Of a stretch of DNA of 9,344 bases, positions 6,186 through 9,344 are shown in pieces (within the stretch, counting starts at the first letter, position 1; each line of letters opens with the position of its first letter). The notes below the pieces were generated by a model, which saw only the letters and a program-made list of their open reading frames with translations, was not told where the DNA came from and made no database searches. Origin of the DNA: an uncultured Lachnospiraceae bacterium (GTDB taxonomy: Bacteria; Bacillota; Clostridia; Lachnospirales; Lachnospiraceae). The position numbers were made by a program, and so were the translations under genes. The DNA lies in the NCBI GenBank assembly GCA_947594335.1, contig CANQEC010000084.1:1-9344 (forward strand), written 5' to 3'.

Positions 6186-6228
6186 AAAAATTCCCGGCTA
6201 TATCATGAGCTTCTCCGATATAACCGGG
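6186..6228 (-). terminator. Intrinsic terminator of the importer/HAD-IIA operon
   Basis: Arms 6193-6204 (CCCGGCTATATC) and 6217-6228 (GATATAACCGGG) form a 12-pair stem with a 12-base loop. The single mismatch becomes a U-G pair in leftward RNA, where the stem is followed by AATTTTTG. It lies 12 bases past the HAD-IIA stop codon. The pairing and the U-tract both point to use on the minus strand. Confidence 0.85.
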
Positions 6229-6239
6229 ACTTTTCTATT

Positions 6240-7076
6240 TCACATGCCATGATGCCATTTTCCATCAAAATTTTCCATCAAAAGTTTCATTTCTCCCAGA
6301 GACCAGTAAACAGCATCCGGCCTTGTTTCCGATTTCCGAACATCCTCCAGCCTGGTTTCTCCCGACAGCACCAGAAATCCTTTTGCTCCATGGCTGACTC
6401 CCGTCGCAACGTCTGTATAGAGCCGGTCGCCGACGAAAGCAGTCCGTTCTCTTGCAGCGCCGGTATGCGCAAGCACCATATCAAGAGTTTCCGCAAACGG
6501 CTTCCCCAGATATTTCGGTTCTTTTCCCGTCGATGCGGCAATCGCCCTGCAGAATGCTCCGCAGTCCGGAATGAAGCCATATTCAACCGGGCAGTTAATG
6601 TCCAGGTGCGTAGCCAGAAAAACTGCTCCCTCGCGGATAAAAGTACAGGCCCGCTCCAGTTTCCTGTAAGTCAGCGTCGTATCGAATCCCACTACCACGA
6701 TGTCCGGCTGCACGCTGCCGTCCGTCAGCAGGATCCCTTCTTCCCGAAAACTGTCCTCAAGAGCAGGCGTTCCGACCAGGTAAATACTTTTATCCGGATA
6801 CGTTCTTTTCAGATAAGCGATCGTGACATCTCCCGACGTCATGATCTCCTCCCGTCCGATCGGACAGCCCATGGACGCCAGTCTGTCCATGTAGACGCGC
6901 GGCGAGCGGGAGGAATTATTCGTAAAGAAAAGAACCTTACGCCCCGTCTCCTGCACATACCGGACAAACTCCAGCGCTCCGTCGATCAGTCTGTCCCCCA
7001 GATAAAATGTTCCATCCAGATCAAGGACAAACAGTTCCGTAGATAACAATAGCTTTGCTCTGTTTTGAATTCCCAT
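6240..7076 (-). CDS. HAD-IIA (NagD/AraL/PGP-type) phosphatase
   Basis: The protein has 278 residues from ATG 7076. An upstream in-frame ATG at 7163 would overlap the permease gene and adds 29 residues with no family resemblance, and GGGGGAG precedes 7076. The motifs are VLDLDGT (D19 nucleophile, D21), FTNNSS (T52-S55), K192 in GKP and GDRLYTD (216-222), with a C2-type cap between them. This is the NagD/AraL/phosphoglycolate-phosphatase branch, cytoplasmic enzymes that dephosphorylate small phosphates such as glycerol phosphate, glycolate phosphate or sugar phosphates. It is the last gene of the importer operon, 37 bases after the second permease, and a strong terminator follows. Next to a phosphodiesterase that yields glycerol-3-phosphate, a glycerol-phosphate phosphatase role is attractive but inferred. 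Removing toxic phosphosugars, as AraL does, is the alternative. Confidence 0.9.
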   Translation of the reverse strand: MGIQNRAKLLLSTELFVLDLDGTFYLGDRLIDGALEFVRYVQETGRKVLFFTNNSSRSPRVYMDRLASMGCPIGREEIMTSGDVTIAYLKRTYPDKSIYLVGTPALEDSFREEGILLTDGSVQPDIVVVGFDTTLTYRKLERACTFIREGAVFLATHLDINCPVEYGFIPDCGAFCRAIAASTGKEPKYLGKPFAETLDMVLAHTGAARERTAFVGDRLYTDVATGVSHGAKGFLVLSGETRLEDVRKSETRPDAVYWSLGEMKLLMENFDGKWHHGM

Positions 7077-7113
7077 GGTACTCCCCCGCAGGCTGCATAC
7101 CCTTCGTCTGTCT

Positions 7114-7944
7114 TTATTTGATGCCCGACTGTGATACTCCGCGGACAATATATTTGTTTGCAAACATGAATATGAGCATGACCGGAACCACTGATATCAC
7201 GGTCGAGGCCATCATCAGTCCCGGATTGTTGTAATTGTCTCCGAGAACCAGCGCCGCGATTCCAAGAACAATTGTACGGTTTTCATTGTTGTTGATCACC
7301 AGAGACGGCCAGAGGTAGCTGTTGTACAGGCCGAGGAAGGTGATGAACGCCTGTGTAATGATAATCGGTTTCACCGACGGGATTACGATGTACCACAGCA
7401 CCTGCAGCACGTTCGCTCCTTCAACGTATCCGGATTCCTCCAGCTCCTTTGGAAACGCGATCAGGAACTGATAGATCAGGTAAATGCACATAACGCCCGA
7501 ACCGGACGGCAGAATCAGCGGCAGAAACGTATTCAGTCCGCCAAGCTCCCGGAATATATAATACAGCGGGAAGAACGTCACGATTTCCGGAATTGCCATC
7601 GCCCATACCAGCGATACCAGAATAAACGGTTTGCCCGGAAGCGGAAGCCTTGCCAGCGAGTAGGCGGCAAGCACACTGACCACGATTCGAAGCGCCGTAC
7701 CGCACACGGTAACGACTGCTGTGTTAAGCAGCCAGCGTCCCACCGGAGAGGTGGATGTGTTGCTGAACAGGTCGATATAGTTCTGCATCGTCCATTGCTT
7801 CGGAAGCAGCGATGTTGATGTAGCCGATTCCGCAATCCCCTTGAAGCTTGTGAACACCATGAACATAAGCGGCAGGAGGAATATGTAGGCAATGATACAG
7901 GCAATAATAATCAACAAGATCTTTTTTATATTTTTTGCTTTCAT
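7114..7944 (-). CDS. ABC importer permease, MalG/UgpE-type
   Basis: This 276-residue inner-membrane protein belongs to the carbohydrate-uptake-1 importer family. About six membrane helices are seen, the first at about residues 8-31. The EAA loop that docks the ATPase is at about 167-180 (KELEESGYVEGANV), and the protein ends in the characteristic YIVRGVSQSGIK, close to the usual GvxxGAVKG tail. ATG 7944 follows GGAGGGAG and lies 10 bases after the stop of the first permease, so the two are translationally close and form a heterodimer. No ATPase gene is in the window, as is common for this family in Firmicutes, where one MsmK-like ATPase serves several importers. The substrate is carbohydrate-like or glycerol-phosphate-like; sequence alone does not decide. 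Confidence 0.93.
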   Translation of the reverse strand: MKAKNIKKILLIIIACIIAYIFLLPLMFMVFTSFKGIAESATSTSLLPKQWTMQNYIDLFSNTSTSPVGRWLLNTAVVTVCGTALRIVVSVLAAYSLARLPLPGKPFILVSLVWAMAIPEIVTFFPLYYIFRELGGLNTFLPLILPSGSGVMCIYLIYQFLIAFPKELEESGYVEGANVLQVLWYIVIPSVKPIIITQAFITFLGLYNSYLWPSLVINNNENRTIVLGIAALVLGDNYNNPGLMMASTVISVVPVMLIFMFANKYIVRGVSQSGIK

Positions 7945-7954
7945 ACGCTCCCTC

Positions 7955-8857
7955 CTACTTCTTCAACTCTTCTTTTTCTTTTGTCAGATAATATTGTCCG
8001 ACGGAGCAGAGTACGATCACGATACCCATCAGGATCGTCATGGCGCTTCCGATCCCCAGATCGTTGCGGTCCATGATCGTTGACGTAATCATCATGATCA
8101 GAGGTTTGGTCGAATCGCCCGGTCCGCCTTTTGTCATCAATCGCGGCTGACCATAGACGTTGAACGACGCGATAATCGTCGTCATCAGCACGAAGAAAAA
8201 TACGTTTTTGATTCCCGGCATGATGATGTATCTGAACTGGTGGAAGAAATTTGCGCCGTCTATCGAGGAAGCCTCGTAAAGCTGCGGGTCAATCTCGTTG
8301 AGCGCGTTGACAAACAGCATCATATCGTAGCCGATGGTCCACCAGACAGTAGCCACTGTCAGAGATACCCACACAAACGGCGTCTGCTCCATCCACGGAA
8401 CCGCCTTGTCAATGATTCCCATTTTCAGCATCAGGTTGTTCAGATATCCGCCGTTGCCTTTCATCATCCAGACAAAAATCGCGGCTACAGCCGTGACAGA
8501 TACCGCATATGACGCGAAGTAAATGGTCCGGAAAATTCCTTTCAGACGATCGGGAAGACGATCCAGCAAAAGCGCCAGCGCAAGACTCCCGATTACCAGA
8601 CAGGGGGTCGTCAGCAGCACAAATATCACCGTATTGGTCAGACCCTTCCAGAATGATCTGCTGTACATGGAGCTGGAATGAAGAATCTGAATATAGTTCT
8701 TCAGGCCGACAAATCCTCCGTTCCCCGTGATCAGACTGTACTTGCTCAAACTCATTACTATGCCGTACACAAAAGGAATCAGCCAGAAACAGACAAAAAA
8801 TCCGATGAACGGCAGAATAAAGAGAATTGCTATCACTTTTTTGTTTTTACCATTCAT
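7955..8857 (-). CDS. ABC importer permease, MalF/UgpA-type
   Basis: The protein has 300 residues from ATG 8857, chosen because AAAGGA lies eight bases upstream; an ATG at 8920 would run through the intergenic hairpin and adds 21 unrelated residues. The first helix (about 8-30, VIAILFILPFIGFF) is typical of MalF/UgpA/LacF proteins. The EAA loop is at about 193-213 (LYEASSIDGAN followed by IIMPGIK), and MTKGGPGDSTKPL (241-253) is the family's periplasmic signature. It pairs with the MalG-type permease that follows 10 bases downstream and receives substrate from the binding protein encoded just upstream. Confidence 0.93.
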   Translation of the reverse strand: MNGKNKKVIAILFILPFIGFFVCFWLIPFVYGIVMSLSKYSLITGNGGFVGLKNYIQILHSSSMYSRSFWKGLTNTVIFVLLTTPCLVIGSLALALLLDRLPDRLKGIFRTIYFASYAVSVTAVAAIFVWMMKGNGGYLNNLMLKMGIIDKAVPWMEQTPFVWVSLTVATVWWTIGYDMMLFVNALNEIDPQLYEASSIDGANFFHQFRYIIMPGIKNVFFFVLMTTIIASFNVYGQPRLMTKGGPGDSTKPLIMMITSTIMDRNDLGIGSAMTILMGIVIVLCSVGQYYLTKEKEELKK

Positions 8858-8878
8858 AAAAATATCCTTTCTCCCGCA

Positions 8879-8918
8879 GGAGATGCCGTAAGACCCCTGT
8901 GATCTCACGGCATTCTCC
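8879..8918 (-). other. Intercistronic hairpin between binding-protein and permease genes
   Basis: Arms 8883-8893 and 8903-8913 pair over 11 positions, one of them a G-U on the minus strand, around a 9-base loop. After a single bulged base (8914), GGAG (8879-8882) and CTCC (8915-8918) extend the stem by four pairs. A small CTCC-TGCG-GGAG hairpin just 3' of it in the RNA competes for the lower bases. It stands about 115 bases past the binding-protein stop and about 20 bases before the permease start. No T-tract follows, so it more likely stabilises the upstream mRNA or trims downstream expression than fully terminates. Confidence 0.7.
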
Positions 8919-9033
8919 ATTTGGGCAGAATCCCGAATACCCCTTTGACCTTGCTTCTTTAGATATATGACTCAAAAAATGCCGAATGGACTGTTTTGTG
9001 CTTCACACTCTCACAATCCTGCTTTTTTACATC
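8919..9033. other. Intercistronic leader with no other feature seen
   Basis: This 115-base stretch between the binding-protein stop and the intercistronic hairpin has no credible gene, promoter match or riboswitch that I can see. It is A/T-rich at 8957-8980 and contains a short T-run near 9022-9028. Confidence 0.4.
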
Positions 9034-9344
9034 TTACAGCAGAGACAGCTCCTCAGCAATCATCGTCGCTTCCTCAAGCATGCTCATCAGATCATCCCTG
9101 TTCAGGTTCTCCGTCTGGAGCACTGCCGCCCATACCGTCTCATTCACATACTTCACCTGCTCGCGGATGTTGTAAATCGCCGGAAGGATCATCGCGTCAT
9201 CAAAAATTGTATAGTTGACCGCCGCAACCGGATATACATCAGGCTGAGCCTTTACCTTCTCCATTGTCGCCAGATGGATCGGAGCCTGGCCCGAATCCGC
9301 CCAGTTCAGGAGCACATCGTCGTCCGGATTGTATACATAAGCCA
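9034..9344 (-). CDS. ABC importer solute-binding protein, C-terminal part (runs off the window)
   Basis: The last 102 codons of a gene that enters from beyond base 9344, ending at TAA 9034-9036. The fragment contains LLNWADSGQAPIHLATMEKV and a long helical tail (VWAAVLQTENLNRDDLMSML), which fits the C-terminus of family 1 extracellular solute-binding proteins, where the last helices close the two lobes. The signal peptide and substrate-contact region are outside the window. It is the first visible gene of the importer operon; the 176-base gap to the permease gene carries a hairpin, a usual arrangement for making more binding protein than permease. The family call rests mostly on gene order and tail shape. 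Confidence 0.75.
   Translation of the reverse strand, partial: AYVYNPDDDVLLNWADSGQAPIHLATMEKVKAQPDVYPVAAVNYTIFDDAMILPAIYNIREQVKYVNETVWAAVLQTENLNRDDLMSMLEEATMIAEELSLL

Noticed and set aside
5952..7046. Long plus-strand open frame of 364 codons
   Set aside because: It lies opposite the HAD-IIA gene, repeat copy C and the terminator. Its translation is rich in S, R, H and F with no domain, and the opposite strand holds a complete enzyme with all motifs.

Overview
The window looks like a stretch of chromosome from a Firmicute of the class Clostridia, probably Lachnospiraceae-like. This rests on the strong AGGAGG-type ribosome sites, the gene families present (a Cache-type hybrid kinase with two receivers, a carbohydrate ABC importer without its own ATPase, Cof-type HAD phosphatases, an SLC13 permease beside a LysR regulator) and an intermediate base composition judged by eye. 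The taxonomic call is an inference. I see no tRNA, rRNA, CRISPR array, transposase or phage gene.

Layout. (1) Bases 1-442: the 5' end of a leftward SLC13-type anion permease, cut by the window edge, then a 224-base divergent control region with a candidate LysR-type operator. (2) 443-1312: a rightward LysR-family regulator, probably of that permease. (3) 1313-1456: a convergent intergenic stretch with repeat copy A and a strong hairpin. (4) 1457-2281: a leftward Cof-type HAD phosphatase. (5) 2282-2574: a divergent promoter region. (6) 2575-5037: a rightward membrane hybrid histidine kinase with two receiver domains and no partner regulator in view. It appears to lack a segment inside its kinase core. 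(7) 5038-5131: a shared hairpin terminator and repeat copy B. (8) 5132-5893: a leftward glycerophosphodiester phosphodiesterase with its own near-consensus promoter. (9) 5894-6239: that promoter, repeat copy C and a strong terminator. (10) 6240-9344: a leftward operon encoding, in transcription order, a solute-binding protein (C-terminal part only), two MalF/MalG-type permeases and a NagD/AraL-type HAD phosphatase.

How the genes may work together. The importer, HAD-IIA phosphatase and phosphodiesterase fit a plan in which glycerophosphodiesters or a related phosphorylated polyol are imported, hydrolysed to glycerol-3-phosphate plus an alcohol, and possibly dephosphorylated. The substrate is not proven, and the importer could equally carry a sugar. 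The importer has no ATPase gene here, so it presumably uses a shared MsmK/UgpC-type ATPase encoded elsewhere.

The least explained signal is a roughly 70-base element present three times in the intergenic regions, always in the same orientation and always just 3' of a leftward gene. Copies A and B keep an inner hairpin unchanged, while their outer stem differs by compensatory changes that pair properly only as minus-strand RNA. The second unusual point is the apparent in-frame loss of about 40-50 residues from the catalytic core of the hybrid kinase.
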